Assembly (NCBI GenBank): GCA_002437905.1
Contig: DJRT01000005.1
Coordinates: 51,395 to 115,394, forward strand
Reading direction: 5' to 3'
From: Ruminococcaceae bacterium UBA6353
GTDB taxonomy: Bacteria > Bacillota > Clostridia > Oscillospirales > Acutalibacteraceae
Length of the DNA: 64,000 bases
Shown: positions 24,600 through 32,318 of the stretch, piece after piece
How the letters are laid out: every line of letters begins with the position of its first letter
Position numbering within the stretch: the first letter of the stretch is position 1
Made by a program: the position numbers and the translations under genes
The notes under the pieces: model-generated
What the model was told of the DNA's origin: nothing
What the model saw: the letters and a program-made list of their open reading frames with translations, nothing else
Databases searched by the model: none

Positions 24600-24941
24600 A
24601 TGCAAGTGGAAATTCTGCGCCAGCCGGAGCAGACCGTGGCCAAGCTGAGCGGGGAGCTGGATCACCACGCGGCCGGTGAGGTGCGAGAACGCATTGACAG
24701 CATTGTGCTGCAGCAGTGCAGCCGCCGCCTGGTGCTGGATCTGAGCGGGCTGACCTTTATGGATAGCTCCGGCATCGGCCTGATCATGGGGCGCTACCGG
24801 CTGCTGCACTCAATGGGCGGTACGCTGGAGGTGCGGGGGGCCAGCCCTCGCATGGAGACGGTCATCCGGCTGTCCGGTATGGAAAAGCTGCCGATCTGGG
24901 GCGAAAAGGAAGGGAGTAACAAGCATGAAACCTGTGAATGA
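24600..24941 (+). CDS. spoIIAA: Anti-sigma-F factor antagonist SpoIIAA
   Basis: The 113-residue STAS protein, when unphosphorylated, binds SpoIIAB and frees sigma-F in the forespore. The phosphorylatable Ser is in LTFMDSSGIGLIMGRY, the STAS hallmark. The length is close to the Bacillus protein (117 residues). ATG at 24600 follows GAGGAGAGGAAG. The 3' end overlaps spoIIAB by 17 nt. No convincing sigma-H or sigma-A promoter is seen between the ispDF terminator and the start; a poor sigma-H-like match lies at 24537-24568. Confidence 0.93.
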   Translation: MQVEILRQPEQTVAKLSGELDHHAAGEVRERIDSIVLQQCSRRLVLDLSGLTFMDSSGIGLIMGRYRLLHSMGGTLEVRGASPRMETVIRLSGMEKLPIWGEKEGSNKHETCE

Positions 24942-25368
24942 GATGCGGCTGACCTTTCTCAGCCGCTCGGCCAATGAGGGCTTTGCCCGTGCGGCGGTGG
25001 CGGCCTTTGCCGCCCAGCTGGATCCGGCGGTGGACGAGCTGGCCGATCTGCGCACGGCGGTCTCCGAGGCGGTGACCAACGCCATTGTCCACGCTTATCC
25101 GGACAGCCTCGGCACGGTGACACTGACGGTGAAGCTGTATGAAAACGGCCGCATCACCGTGCAGGTGCGGGATAAGGGGGTCGGCATACCGGATGTGGAG
25201 CAGGCCATGGAGCCGCTGTACACCACCGGGGGAGAGGATCGCTCCGGCCTGGGCTTTTCGGTCATGCAGAGCTTCACCGACCGGCTGCAGGTGCGCTCAA
25301 AGCCGGGGAAGGGCACTGCCGTGACCATGGAAAAGTACATAGCCCTGCGCGTAAAGGCGCGCCCATGA
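24925..25368 (+). CDS. spoIIAB: Anti-sigma-F factor and serine kinase SpoIIAB
   Basis: This 147-residue GHKL-type kinase holds sigma-F inactive and phosphorylates SpoIIAA. The N box is in AVSEAVTNAIVHAYP with the catalytic Glu and Mg-binding Asn. The G1 box is RDKGVGIPD, the ATP lid has TTGGEDRSGLGFSVMQ, and G2 follows. The ATG lies within the end of spoIIAA, after GAAGGGAG. Its stop overlaps the sigF start (ATGA), giving the conserved three-gene order found in endospore formers. Confidence 0.95.
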   Translation: MKPVNEMRLTFLSRSANEGFARAAVAAFAAQLDPAVDELADLRTAVSEAVTNAIVHAYPDSLGTVTLTVKLYENGRITVQVRDKGVGIPDVEQAMEPLYTTGGEDRSGLGFSVMQSFTDRLQVRSKPGKGTAVTMEKYIALRVKARP

Positions 25369-26042
25369 CGCCGCTTGAACAGGCGGCGGACACACGGGAG
25401 GAGAGCATCTGCCGGAACATGGGGTTGGTGCACGCCTGCGCCCGCCGGTTTACCGGCCGCGGGCTGGAGTATGATGACCTGTTCCAGGCGGGCTGTATCG
25501 GTCTGATCAAGGCGGTGGACGGCTTTGATGCCGGCCGTGGGCTGCAGTTCTCAACCTATGCGGTGCCGGTCATCCTTGGCGAGATGCGGCGGCTGTTCCG
25601 GGAGGGCGGCACGGTGAAGGTGAGCCGCTCTCTCAAGGAGCTTTCGCTGCGCGCCGGCCGGGCGCGGGAGCAGCTGTGTGCGGCGGCCGGGCGGGAGCCG
25701 ACGGTGGAGGAGCTGGCGGCGGCTCTTGGGGTGGAGCCGGCCGAGGCCGCCCAGGCGATCAGTGCCGGGTTGCCGCCGCTGTCCCTGACCCGCAGCGATG
25801 AGGAGGGGGAGGAGCAGATTGATCTGCCGACCGCCTCGCCGGAGGAGGCGATCACCGACCGGCTGGCACTGGAGCAGCTGCTGGGGCAGCTGGAGCCGCG
25901 GGACCGGCAGCTGATCCGCCTGCGGTATATCGGCCGGCAGACACAGCAGGCCACCGCCGACCAGCTGGGGATGACGCAGGTGCAGGTATCCCGCCGTGAG
26001 CGGGCGCTGCTGCTGACCCTGCGGGAAAAGCTGACCGGGTAG
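25365..26042 (+). CDS. sigF: Forespore RNA polymerase sigma factor SigF
   Basis: The 225-residue sigma-70-type factor directs the first forespore-specific transcription. Region 2 includes YDDLFQAGCIGLIKAVDGFD and FSTYAVPVILGEMRR. Region 3 follows (REPTVEELAAALGV), and region 4 carries the helix-turn-helix TQQATADQLGMTQVQVSRRER. The length is a little shorter than Bacillus SigF (255). It starts by ATGA overlap with spoIIAB and ends the operon; no spoVA genes follow, unlike in Bacillus. Confidence 0.94.
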   Translation: MTPLEQAADTREESICRNMGLVHACARRFTGRGLEYDDLFQAGCIGLIKAVDGFDAGRGLQFSTYAVPVILGEMRRLFREGGTVKVSRSLKELSLRAGRAREQLCAAAGREPTVEELAAALGVEPAEAAQAISAGLPPLSLTRSDEEGEEQIDLPTASPEEAITDRLALEQLLGQLEPRDRQLIRLRYIGRQTQQATADQLGMTQVQVSRRERALLLTLREKLTG

Positions 26043-26138
26043 CCGGTGTGCACAGGCAGAAAATTCCCGGCCGGAAGCGCCTCCGGTGCCGCGCTATGGG
26101 CGGGCACACAGGCGGCCGGCACACCTTCCAAAAACGCG

Positions 26139-26179
26139 CTTGCCCGCCGGCAGATTTTTTCGTCGGCGGGCAAGTTTTG
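26139..26179 (+). terminator. Terminator of the spoIIA operon
   Basis: An 11-bp stem (26139-26149 with 26164-26174) with a T-rich 14-nt loop is followed by TTTTG. Confidence 0.7.
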
Positions 26180-26181
26180 TG

Positions 26182-26210
26182 TTGTCAGTGGCTGCGGTGC
26201 GTGCTATAAT
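26182..26210 (+). promoter_or_regulatory. Promoter of the gamma-glutamyl hydrolase gene
   Basis: TTGTCA (26182-26187), 17-bp spacer, TATAAT (26205-26210), immediately after the spoIIA terminator. Confidence 0.82.
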
Positions 26211-26238
26211 GGGGAAAAACCGAGAGGAAGCGCGCAGA

Positions 26239-26967
26239 ATGGACAGCAAGAAAAGACCGTTGATCGGCGTAACGCCGCTATATGACCGGGAAAGGGACTC
26301 CTACTGGATGCTGCCCGGCTATATGCAGGGGCTGGAGGCGGCCGGCGCAGTGCCGGTGATGCTGCCGCTGACGGCGGACGAGGCGGCGCTCACCCGCGCG
26401 GCCGGGGTGTGTGACGGCTTCCTGTTCACCGGTGGGCAGGATGTTGCCCCGGCGCTTTACGGGCAGCAGCCGCGCCCGGCATGCGGGGAGATCTGCCCCG
26501 CGCGCGATGCTGCAGAGCAGGTGCTGCTGCGGCTGGCGCTGGCGGCGGACAAGCCGCTGCTGGGGATCTGCCGGGGGATCCAGTTTCTCAATGCAACCCT
26601 TGGCGGTACACTGTACCAGGATCTGGAAACCGAGCACCCCTCCCCGGTGGATCACCACATGACGCCGCCCTACGACCGCGCGGTGCATACGGTGACGCTT
26701 TGCTCCGGCACACCGTTGGCCGCACTGCTGGGAGCATCCGTGATCGGGGTAAACAGCTACCACCACCAGGCGATCCGGACGCTGGCGCCGGCGCTGCGCG
26801 CGATGGCGCAGGCGGAGGACGGTCTGACCGAAGCGGTGTATATGCCTGACCGTCGCTTTGTCTGGGCGGTGCAGTGGCATCCGGAGTTTTCCTACCGCAC
26901 GGACGAAAACAGCCGGCGTATCCTTGCCGCCTTTGTGCAGGCGGCTGCAGACCGTGCAGAGGAATAA
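26239..26967 (+). CDS. Gamma-glutamyl-gamma-aminobutyrate hydrolase family protein (peptidase C26, PuuD-like)
   Basis: The 242-residue class I glutamine-amidotransferase-fold hydrolase has FTGGQDVAPALYG as oxyanion region, the nucleophile Cys in LLGICRGIQFLN, and the His-Glu pair in VQWHPEFSY. Relatives hydrolyse gamma-glutamyl-GABA in putrescine degradation or other gamma-glutamyl amides. No polyamine genes are nearby, so the substrate is open. ATG at 26239 follows GAGAGGAAG. It is a single gene between a near-consensus promoter and a bidirectional terminator. Confidence 0.87.
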   Translation: MDSKKRPLIGVTPLYDRERDSYWMLPGYMQGLEAAGAVPVMLPLTADEAALTRAAGVCDGFLFTGGQDVAPALYGQQPRPACGEICPARDAAEQVLLRLALAADKPLLGICRGIQFLNATLGGTLYQDLETEHPSPVDHHMTPPYDRAVHTVTLCSGTPLAALLGASVIGVNSYHHQAIRTLAPALRAMAQAEDGLTEAVYMPDRRFVWAVQWHPEFSYRTDENSRRILAAFVQAAADRAEE

Positions 26968-26972
26968 AAAAT

Positions 26973-27017
26973 CCGCGCCGGCAGACGGAGCCTCCGTCTG
27001 CCGGCGCGGTTTTTTTA
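26973..27017. terminator. Bidirectional terminator
   Basis: A perfect 18-bp stem with a 3-nt loop is flanked by A-rich and T7 ends. It serves the rightward hydrolase and the leftward zinc-ribbon gene, whose stop lies in the T-run. Confidence 0.9.
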
Positions 27018-27215
27018 TGTTTGCGGGGGGAACAGCGTACAGCCCTGCTCCCGGAAATAGGCGATCTTGCGGTCGATCAGCTCTTCGGATACCTTCAGCG
27101 TGGCGGCAAGGCAGCTTTTGCACATGAATTCGCGGCTGCCGCGGCCGAGGAATTTCTTGTGGGCGCCGATATCCTCTGCTGACAGCGCCCGCCCGCAGCG
27201 GATGCAGCCGGTCAC
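27015..27215 (-). CDS. Small zinc-ribbon-like protein
   Basis: The 66-residue protein has two Cys pairs, CIRCG at residues 4-7 and CKSC near 32-35, so a single treble-clef or ribbon zinc site is probable. The rest is helical (KVSEELIDRKIAYFREQG). It starts by ATGA overlap with the GH27 gene (27212-27215), so translation is coupled, and it ends in the shared terminator. I do not recognise a named family. A regulatory or RNA/protein-binding role is possible. Coupling to a glycosidase gene is unusual. Confidence 0.72.
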   Translation of the reverse strand: MTGCIRCGRALSAEDIGAHKKFLGRGSREFMCKSCLAATLKVSEELIDRKIAYFREQGCTLFPPQT

Positions 27216-28351
27216 GCTTTATCCACCACCCGGCAGCGGTAGACCAGGCTGTCGTACGCCTGGATCGGGCGGTAGAAGGTGCCGTTGGTCACGGTGATGA
27301 CCTCTCCGGTGAACACATCGTGCATTTCCAGCGTTTTGCCGGTGCTCTCCGGCAGGCCGAGCTTATCAAGGCTTAGCCAGGCGGTTTGCCGTTGGTCACC
27401 AAGGTTGAACAGCCCAACGGCAATATCCCCGTTTTCCAGCATTCGGGCATAGTTGTGCACCGAACTATTATCCAGATCCCAACCGCTGGTCAATTTAATC
27501 ACCTGCCGGCAGTCGGCATCCTGGTTGATGTCGATGAGCGGCTTGTTTTTCAGCAGAGAGAGGGTAAAATCGTCCATCTCCCGCACATCGCAGCCGATAA
27601 ACAGCGGCGAGCCGAACAGCGCCCAGACAGCAAAGTGGGTGCGGTACTGTGTATCGTTCAGTCCGTCCATGCCCACATTGCCGCGGCCGCGCATGCCCAC
27701 GACCATCATATCCATATCGTTGAAGCTGCCGATGCCGCCGTAGGGCAGCATGGCCTCCTGCTTCAGAACAATACCCTTGACGGATTCCCAAGTGTCAAAC
27801 ACATCGCCGGTGGAGCGCCACATATTGGCGCCGGTTTCCCGGATCCATTCCGGTGTGCCGTCGCTGCCCCAGGAGCAGGCGCTGAACAGGATATCCCGGC
27901 CGCAGTTTTTCAGCGCCAGGCCCATGCGGAGGTACCGATATTTGCCGTGTACGATATCGCTGTGGTAGCAGTAATCGTATTTCAGAAAATCCACGCCCCA
28001 CTCGGCGAAGGTGGCGGCATCGGTAAACTCATGCTCATAGCTGCCGGGGAAGCCGGAACAGGTGAGATTGCCCGCGCAGGAGTAGATGCCGAATTTCAGA
28101 CCCTTGCTGTGCACATAGTCCGCCAGTGCCTTGATGCCGTGGGGGAATTTGGCCGGATCGGGTACCATTCGGCCATTTTCATCCCGTTCGCGCAGCGCCC
28201 AGCAGTCATCGATCACCACATACTCATAGCCGCAGGCGGCCAGGCCGGTCTCTACCAGCTTGTCGGCCGTGTCGCGGATCAACTGGTCATTAATATTTTG
28301 CCCGAAGGTGTTCCAGCAATTCCAGCCCATGGGCGGGGTATTTTTTATCAT
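27212..28351 (-). CDS. GH27 alpha-galactosidase
   Basis: The 379-residue retaining glycosidase has no signal peptide, so it is likely cytoplasmic. The GH27 N terminus is PPMGWNCWNTFG, followed by YVVIDDCW. The nucleophile Asp126 is in FLKYDYC, and the acid/base Asp183 is in RSTGD. The C-terminal beta domain (from about 290) is complete. It removes terminal alpha-galactose from raffinose-type sugars or galactomannan fragments; related substrates such as alpha-N-acetylgalactosamine cannot be excluded. The start follows AGGAGGTCAAGAGAAAA. It is divergent from an AraC regulator, which probably controls it. Confidence 0.93.
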   Translation of the reverse strand: MIKNTPPMGWNCWNTFGQNINDQLIRDTADKLVETGLAACGYEYVVIDDCWALRERDENGRMVPDPAKFPHGIKALADYVHSKGLKFGIYSCAGNLTCSGFPGSYEHEFTDAATFAEWGVDFLKYDYCYHSDIVHGKYRYLRMGLALKNCGRDILFSACSWGSDGTPEWIRETGANMWRSTGDVFDTWESVKGIVLKQEAMLPYGGIGSFNDMDMMVVGMRGRGNVGMDGLNDTQYRTHFAVWALFGSPLFIGCDVREMDDFTLSLLKNKPLIDINQDADCRQVIKLTSGWDLDNSSVHNYARMLENGDIAVGLFNLGDQRQTAWLSLDKLGLPESTGKTLEMHDVFTGEVITVTNGTFYRPIQAYDSLVYRCRVVDKA

Positions 28352-28412
28352 TTTTCTCTTGACCTCCTACCAAAAAGTGTGTACACTAAAGCTAATGACT
28401 CCATCTGCCCAC

Positions 28413-28441
28413 AGTATAGCGTGGCATTTGGGGGTCGTCAA
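28413..28441 (-). promoter_or_regulatory. Promoter of GH27-zinc-ribbon unit
   Basis: Leftward TTGACG (28436-28441), 17-bp spacer, TATACT (28413-28418). An AGTGT-GT-ACACT inverted repeat lies downstream in the leader at 28374-28385. Confidence 0.75.
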
Positions 28442-28447
28442 TGTCTT

Positions 28448-28466
28448 TCCATATCACAAATATGGA
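28448..28466. promoter_or_regulatory. Inverted repeat, operator candidate between GH27 and araC-type genes
   Basis: TCCATAT (28448-28454) and ATATGGA (28460-28466) are 7-bp arms with a 5-bp spacer. The repeat is just upstream of the GH27 -35 box, a typical activator position for AraC proteins. Confidence 0.5.
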
Positions 28467-28497
28467 AGATCATTTCATTTGTGCCGGAGGTGGGAAA

Positions 28498-29304
28498 ATG
28501 CGGGGAAGTACCGAAAACACCACCGTGGAGCTGATGACCTGTGGCCGGGAGGATTGCAGCAATCTGCACAGCTACGGGCCGGGGGTGCGTACCTGCTACA
28601 TCGTGCACTATATCGTGCACGGGCGGGGCACGCTGATCTGCAACGGAAAGGCCTACCCTGTGGGAGAGGGCGAGAGCTTCGTCATCCGCCCGCTGGATGT
28701 GGTGCGCTATTTCCCCGACCCGCAGGATCCGTGGGAATATACCTGGATCGACTTTCAGGGCAAGGAGTGCAATGCACTGCTTGACCGGATCGCCTTCAAG
28801 CTGGACGACCGGGTGATCGCCGCAGTGCCCCCGGCGCTGATCCTGCCGCTGTACGAGCTGCTGCGCGGGCTGTTCCAGTATGCCGGGCGCAACCATGCCG
28901 CCAGCGCAATGGGGCAGGCAATTCTGGGGCTGTATGCGGATGTGTTTCCGGCGGTCGCCAAGCCGCGGGAGACGGTGTGCTTTGAGGCGGCGCGGCGCAT
29001 GATCCAATGGGGGTTCCACCGGCCGGATCTTACGCTGGATACCATCTGCGGCAGCCTGGGCGTCAGCCGCGCCACGCTGCACCGCAATTTTATCAGCTCG
29101 TGCGGCGTGGCTCCCGGTGAATATCTGAACCGCTACCGCATGGAGCGGGCCGGTGAGCTGCTGGCGCGCGGCACATCGGTCAAGACCACGGCGCTTTCCT
29201 GTGGGTTCCGGGATCCGCTGTATTTTTCCAAGACTTTCCGGACACACTATGACTGCACGCCGACAGACTATCGGCGGCAGCACGCTGACCAGTCGGCAGA
29301 ATAA
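28498..29304 (+). CDS. AraC family transcriptional regulator
   Basis: The 268-residue protein has an N-terminal cupin-type sugar-binding domain (GPGVRTCYIVHYIVHGRGTL and VRYFPDPQDPWEYTWIDFQG) and a C-terminal double helix-turn-helix from about residue 165. The latter includes LDTICGSLGVSRATLHRNF and the conserved PLYFSKTFRTHYDCTPTDYRR. ATG at 28498 was chosen because GGAGGTG sits 5 nt upstream; an in-frame ATG at 28441 overlaps the GH27 -35 box and has no good ribosome site. It likely activates the divergent alpha-galactosidase in response to an alpha-galactoside. Confidence 0.92.
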   Translation: MRGSTENTTVELMTCGREDCSNLHSYGPGVRTCYIVHYIVHGRGTLICNGKAYPVGEGESFVIRPLDVVRYFPDPQDPWEYTWIDFQGKECNALLDRIAFKLDDRVIAAVPPALILPLYELLRGLFQYAGRNHAASAMGQAILGLYADVFPAVAKPRETVCFEAARRMIQWGFHRPDLTLDTICGSLGVSRATLHRNFISSCGVAPGEYLNRYRMERAGELLARGTSVKTTALSCGFRDPLYFSKTFRTHYDCTPTDYRRQHADQSAE

Positions 29305-29334
29305 AAACCATTTTTTATTAAGGAGAGATCAACG

Positions 29335-29667
29335 ATGGAAAACCGGATAAAAAACATGGATAAGGGCGAGGTGCTGGTGCTCCGGGATCTGGTGGCCTAC
29401 CAGCCGGGACAGGTCGTCAGCCGGACGCTGGCGCAGAATGAGCAGCTCAGTGTTACGCTGTTTGCCTTTGACCGCGGCGAGGAGATCAGCTCCCACTCGG
29501 CGGCCGGCGATGCGCTGATTCTCTGCCTGGACGGTACCGGTACAGTCACGCTGGATGATGAGCCGCATACGCTGCATGAGGGCGAAGCGATCGTGCTGCC
29601 GGCCGGCCATCCGCACGCGGTTTACGGCACCGAGCAGTTCAAGATGCTGCTGACCGTGGTGAAATAA
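29335..29667 (+). CDS. Single-domain cupin protein
   Basis: The 110-residue small beta-barrel has the two cupin motifs: motif 1 is degenerate around GEEISSHSAAGDALILCLDG (His retained, fewer metal ligands), and motif 2 is LPAGHPHAVYG. Such proteins bind metal and small ligands and may be sensors or isomerases. AAGGAGAG lies before the ATG. It follows the AraC gene by 30 nt and precedes the HD gene by 14 nt, so the three may be co-transcribed. The function is not predictable. Confidence 0.85.
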   Translation: MENRIKNMDKGEVLVLRDLVAYQPGQVVSRTLAQNEQLSVTLFAFDRGEEISSHSAAGDALILCLDGTGTVTLDDEPHTLHEGEAIVLPAGHPHAVYGTEQFKMLLTVVK

Positions 29668-29681
29668 GGGGGCGGCGACAT

Positions 29682-30275
29682 ATGCGTGAGAGCCGTCTGA
29701 GCCGTGAGCAGGCGCTGACCCTGCTGAAGAAATACAATCAGGAGCCGTTCCACCTGCGGCATGCCCTGACGGTTGAGGGTGTCATGCGCTGGTACGCCAA
29801 TGCCCTCGGCTATGCGGATGAGCAGGAGTACTGGGGGATTGTGGGGCTGCTGCACGATATTGATTTTGAACAGTATCCGGAGCAGCACTGCCAAAAGGCG
29901 CCGGAGCTGCTGGCAGCCGGCGGTGTGGGCGAGGATATGATCCGCGCCGTGTGCTCCCACGGCTATGGTATCTGCTGCGATGTGGAGCCGCAGCACGAAA
30001 TGGAAAAGGTGCTGTTTGCCGCCGATGAGCTGACCGGGCTGATCTGGTCGGCGGCGCTGATGCGGCCATCCAAAAGCGTGGCGGATATGGAGCTTTCCAG
30101 CCTGAAAAAGAAATTCAAGGACAAGAAGTTTGCCGCCGGCTGCTCACGGGATGTCATCCGCAGCGGCGCCGAGCGGCTGGGCTGGGAGCTGGACAGGCTG
30201 CTGGAGCAGACGCTGCAGGCGATGCGCAGCTGCGAAGCGGCGGTGAATGCGGCCATGGCCGCGCAGGAGGTCTGA
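29682..30275 (+). CDS. HD-domain phosphohydrolase-like protein
   Basis: The 197-residue all-helical protein has HD superfamily metal ligands: His in FHLRHAL, the HD pair in VGLLHDIDFEQ, and later His in CSHGYG with Asp in FAADELTG. This pattern is seen in a clade of clostridial HD proteins without a known substrate, so nucleotide or phosphate ester hydrolysis is inferred. A GGGGGCGG ribosome site precedes the ATG at 29682. It is the last gene before a bidirectional terminator. Confidence 0.85.
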   Translation: MRESRLSREQALTLLKKYNQEPFHLRHALTVEGVMRWYANALGYADEQEYWGIVGLLHDIDFEQYPEQHCQKAPELLAAGGVGEDMIRAVCSHGYGICCDVEPQHEMEKVLFAADELTGLIWSAALMRPSKSVADMELSSLKKKFKDKKFAAGCSRDVIRSGAERLGWELDRLLEQTLQAMRSCEAAVNAAMAAQEV

Positions 30276-30332
30276 TGGCCGTCCGGGGTATGCTGGGCGG
30301 GTTCTGAGCGGGATCTGAACAACAAAAAAACA

Positions 30333-30376
30333 GGCGGCGCGTTTCCGACAAAAGCCGGAAACGCGCCGCCTTCTTC
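30333..30376. terminator. Bidirectional terminator between HD gene and kdgK
   Basis: A perfect 15-bp stem (30333-30347 with 30356-30370) has an A7 run to its left (T-run for the leftward kdgK transcript) and TTCTTC to its right. Confidence 0.85.
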
Positions 30377-30391
30377 GCTTTTTACAGGGGG

Positions 30392-31414
30392 TCAGCGCTG
30401 TACGCGGCCGGAGCCGTCGCCCTCGGCCAGCTTCTTCACCTCGTCCACGGTCACCTGGTTGAAGTCGCCGGAGATGGTGTGCTTGAGGCAGCTTGCCGCC
30501 ACGGCAAACTCAATGCTTGCCTGCGGATCGTAGCCCATCAGCTGGGAGTAGATCAGGCCGCCGCCGAAGCTGTCGCCGCCGCCCACGCGATCCACGATGT
30601 GGATGGCATAGGTCTTGCTGAAGTAGTAGTCCTTGCCGTCATACAGCATGGCGGCCCAGTTGTTATCATTGGCGGAGATGGAGCCGCGCAGCGTAATGGC
30701 CACCAGCTTGAAGCCGAAGGTCTCGGCCAGCTTGGCTGCCACCTGCTTGTAGCTGGCGTGATCCACCTTGCCGGCGGTCACATCGGTGTTTTCTGCCTTG
30801 ATGCCGAAAACATCGGCGGCATCCTCCTCATTGGCGATGCAGACATCCACATAGGGCATCAGCTCACCCATGACCTTGCCCGCCTTTTCCCGGCTCCACA
30901 GCTTCTTGCGGTAGTTAAGGTCGCAGGAAACGGTGATGCCGCGCTCCTTGGCTGCCTTGCAGGCGGCCAGGCAGATGGCGGCCACATTGTCCCCCAGGGC
31001 GGGGGTGATGCCGGTGAAGTGGAACCACTCGGCGCCGTCAAAGATCGTGTCCCAGTCGAAATCGGCCACCGTTGCCTCCGCAATAGAGGAGTGGGCGCGG
31101 TCATAGACCACCTTGGACGGCCGCTGCGAGGCGCCCTTTTCGCAGAAATAGATGCCGACGCGGTCGCCGCCGATGGCAATATCGCTGACATCCACATTCC
31201 AGCGGCGCAGCTCGCCCAGGCAGGCGCGGCCGATGTCATTATCCGGCAGCTTGGTAACAAACTTGACCGGGATGCCGTAGTTGGCCAGCGATACGGCCAC
31301 ATTCGCCTCGCCGCCGCCAAAGGTCATTTCCAGTGTGTTGGTGTTGATCAGGCGCAGATATTCCGGCGGCGCAAGCCGCATCATGATCTCGCCGAAGGTA
31401 ACTGCTTTTGCCAT
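30392..31414 (-). CDS. kdgK: 2-Keto-3-deoxygluconate kinase (PfkB family)
   Basis: It phosphorylates 2-keto-3-deoxygluconate to KDPG. The 340-residue ribokinase-fold protein has an N-terminal TFGEIMMRLAPPEYLRL typical of KdgK, the sugar-binding FGGGEANVAVSLA, and the ATP/catalytic motif DRVGGGDSFGGG with the general base Asp. AGGAGGAATACATC precedes the ATG. It is the second gene after eda, with 24 nt between them, and its product is the substrate of Eda. Confidence 0.92.
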   Translation of the reverse strand: MAKAVTFGEIMMRLAPPEYLRLINTNTLEMTFGGGEANVAVSLANYGIPVKFVTKLPDNDIGRACLGELRRWNVDVSDIAIGGDRVGIYFCEKGASQRPSKVVYDRAHSSIAEATVADFDWDTIFDGAEWFHFTGITPALGDNVAAICLAACKAAKERGITVSCDLNYRKKLWSREKAGKVMGELMPYVDVCIANEEDAADVFGIKAENTDVTAGKVDHASYKQVAAKLAETFGFKLVAITLRGSISANDNNWAAMLYDGKDYYFSKTYAIHIVDRVGGGDSFGGGLIYSQLMGYDPQASIEFAVAASCLKHTISGDFNQVTVDEVKKLAEGDGSGRVQR

Positions 31415-31438
31415 GATGTATTCCTCCTATAATTTGTT

Positions 31439-32062
31439 TCAGGCTTCGCGCGCCCGGCGGATGTTCTCCATAAACAGTGCGGCATTGGCCTTGACATCGC
31501 CCTTCATCAGGCTGCTGCCGGCACCCACCGCCACAGCGCCTGCCCGGATCCAGTCGCCGGCGTTTTCGGCGCTCACGCCGCCGGTGGGCATGATCTGGGC
31601 GTACGGCAGCGGGCCGCGGATGTCCTTGATAAAGGCCGGCCCGAACAGGTCGCCGGGGAACAGCTTGAGGATATCCACGCCGGCCTCCATGGCCTCCACC
31701 GCCTCTGTGATGGTGAGGATGCCGGCCATGCTGGCCTTGCGGTAGCGGTTGCACAGACGGGTGACCTCCGGGTTGAAGTGCGGGGATACAATGAATTCAG
31801 CGCCCGACAGCAGGGCAATGCGCGCCGTCTCGCTGTCCAGCACCGTGCCGGCGCCAAGGATGATGCTGTCCCCGTATTTGCGGGAGATGTCCTCGATCAC
31901 CCGGTGCGCATAGGGAACGGTGAAGGTCAGCTCGATAGCCTTGATCCCACCCTCGATGCATTTTTCCACGATCTCCATGGCCTTGTCGGAGGTTTCGCCC
32001 CGTACCACGGCCACCATGCCGCTGTCCTTGATGGACAGCAGAACCTGCTCCTTTGTCCGCAT
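31439..32062 (-). CDS. eda: KDPG/KHG aldolase
   Basis: It cleaves KDPG to pyruvate and glyceraldehyde 3-phosphate. The 207-residue class I aldolase has GMVAVVRGE, the general-acid Glu in AIELTFTVPYA, the AGTVLD strand, and the Schiff-base Lys in ILKLFPGDLFG, followed by MPTGGV. ATG at 32062 lies 8 nt after AAGGAG; the in-frame GTG at 32071 overlaps that site and was rejected. It is the first gene of the leftward unit, driven by the promoter that a LacI-type operator follows. Confidence 0.93.
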   Translation of the reverse strand: MRTKEQVLLSIKDSGMVAVVRGETSDKAMEIVEKCIEGGIKAIELTFTVPYAHRVIEDISRKYGDSIILGAGTVLDSETARIALLSGAEFIVSPHFNPEVTRLCNRYRKASMAGILTITEAVEAMEAGVDILKLFPGDLFGPAFIKDIRGPLPYAQIMPTGGVSAENAGDWIRAGAVAVGAGSSLMKGDVKANAALFMENIRRAREA

Positions 32063-32129
32063 AGGTGTCACTCCTTAAAATTTGATAAAATACGGTTTTT
32101 CTGCGCTATAAGCCTCTTGTCTGTAATGA

Positions 32130-32143
32130 TGTAAGCACTTACA
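32130..32143. promoter_or_regulatory. LacI-type operator, eda side
   Basis: TGTAAGCACTTACA is a perfect 14-bp palindrome with the central CG-less GC core seen in LacI-family sites. It lies just downstream of the expected eda transcription start, where binding would block elongation. Confidence 0.85.
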
Positions 32144-32159
32144 AACAATGCATAGTCTT

Positions 32160-32187
32160 ATTTTACCGCATTTATTGGAAATGTCAA
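32160..32187 (-). promoter_or_regulatory. Promoter of eda-kdgK
   Basis: Leftward TTGACA (32182-32187), 16-bp spacer, TAAAAT (32160-32165). Confidence 0.75.
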
Positions 32188-32247
32188 GAGCTTTTTTGCT
32201 TTTGGTGCAATAAATGAAAATATCCGTGTCGAAAATCGGAAAACCAC

Positions 32248-32276
32248 TTGATTTTTTTGAGGCCGTGCGGTATACT
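32248..32276 (+). promoter_or_regulatory. Promoter of the lacI-type gene and uxaC
   Basis: TTGATT (32248-32253), 17-bp spacer, TATACT (32271-32276). Confidence 0.78.
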
Positions 32277-32282
32277 GGAAGT

Positions 32283-32296
32283 TGTAAGCACTTACA
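32283..32296. promoter_or_regulatory. LacI-type operator, regulator side
   Basis: An identical copy of TGTAAGCACTTACA, covering the expected transcription start of the regulator gene. The centres of the two operators are 153 bp apart. Confidence 0.87.
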
Positions 32297-32318
32297 GATG
32301 CAGGAGGTAACGCCACGG

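Noticed and set aside
32227..32233. TGTCGAA, a perfect Spo0A box, upstream of the LacI-type gene
   Set aside because: It is a single isolated copy with no sporulation context; chance occurrence is likely.
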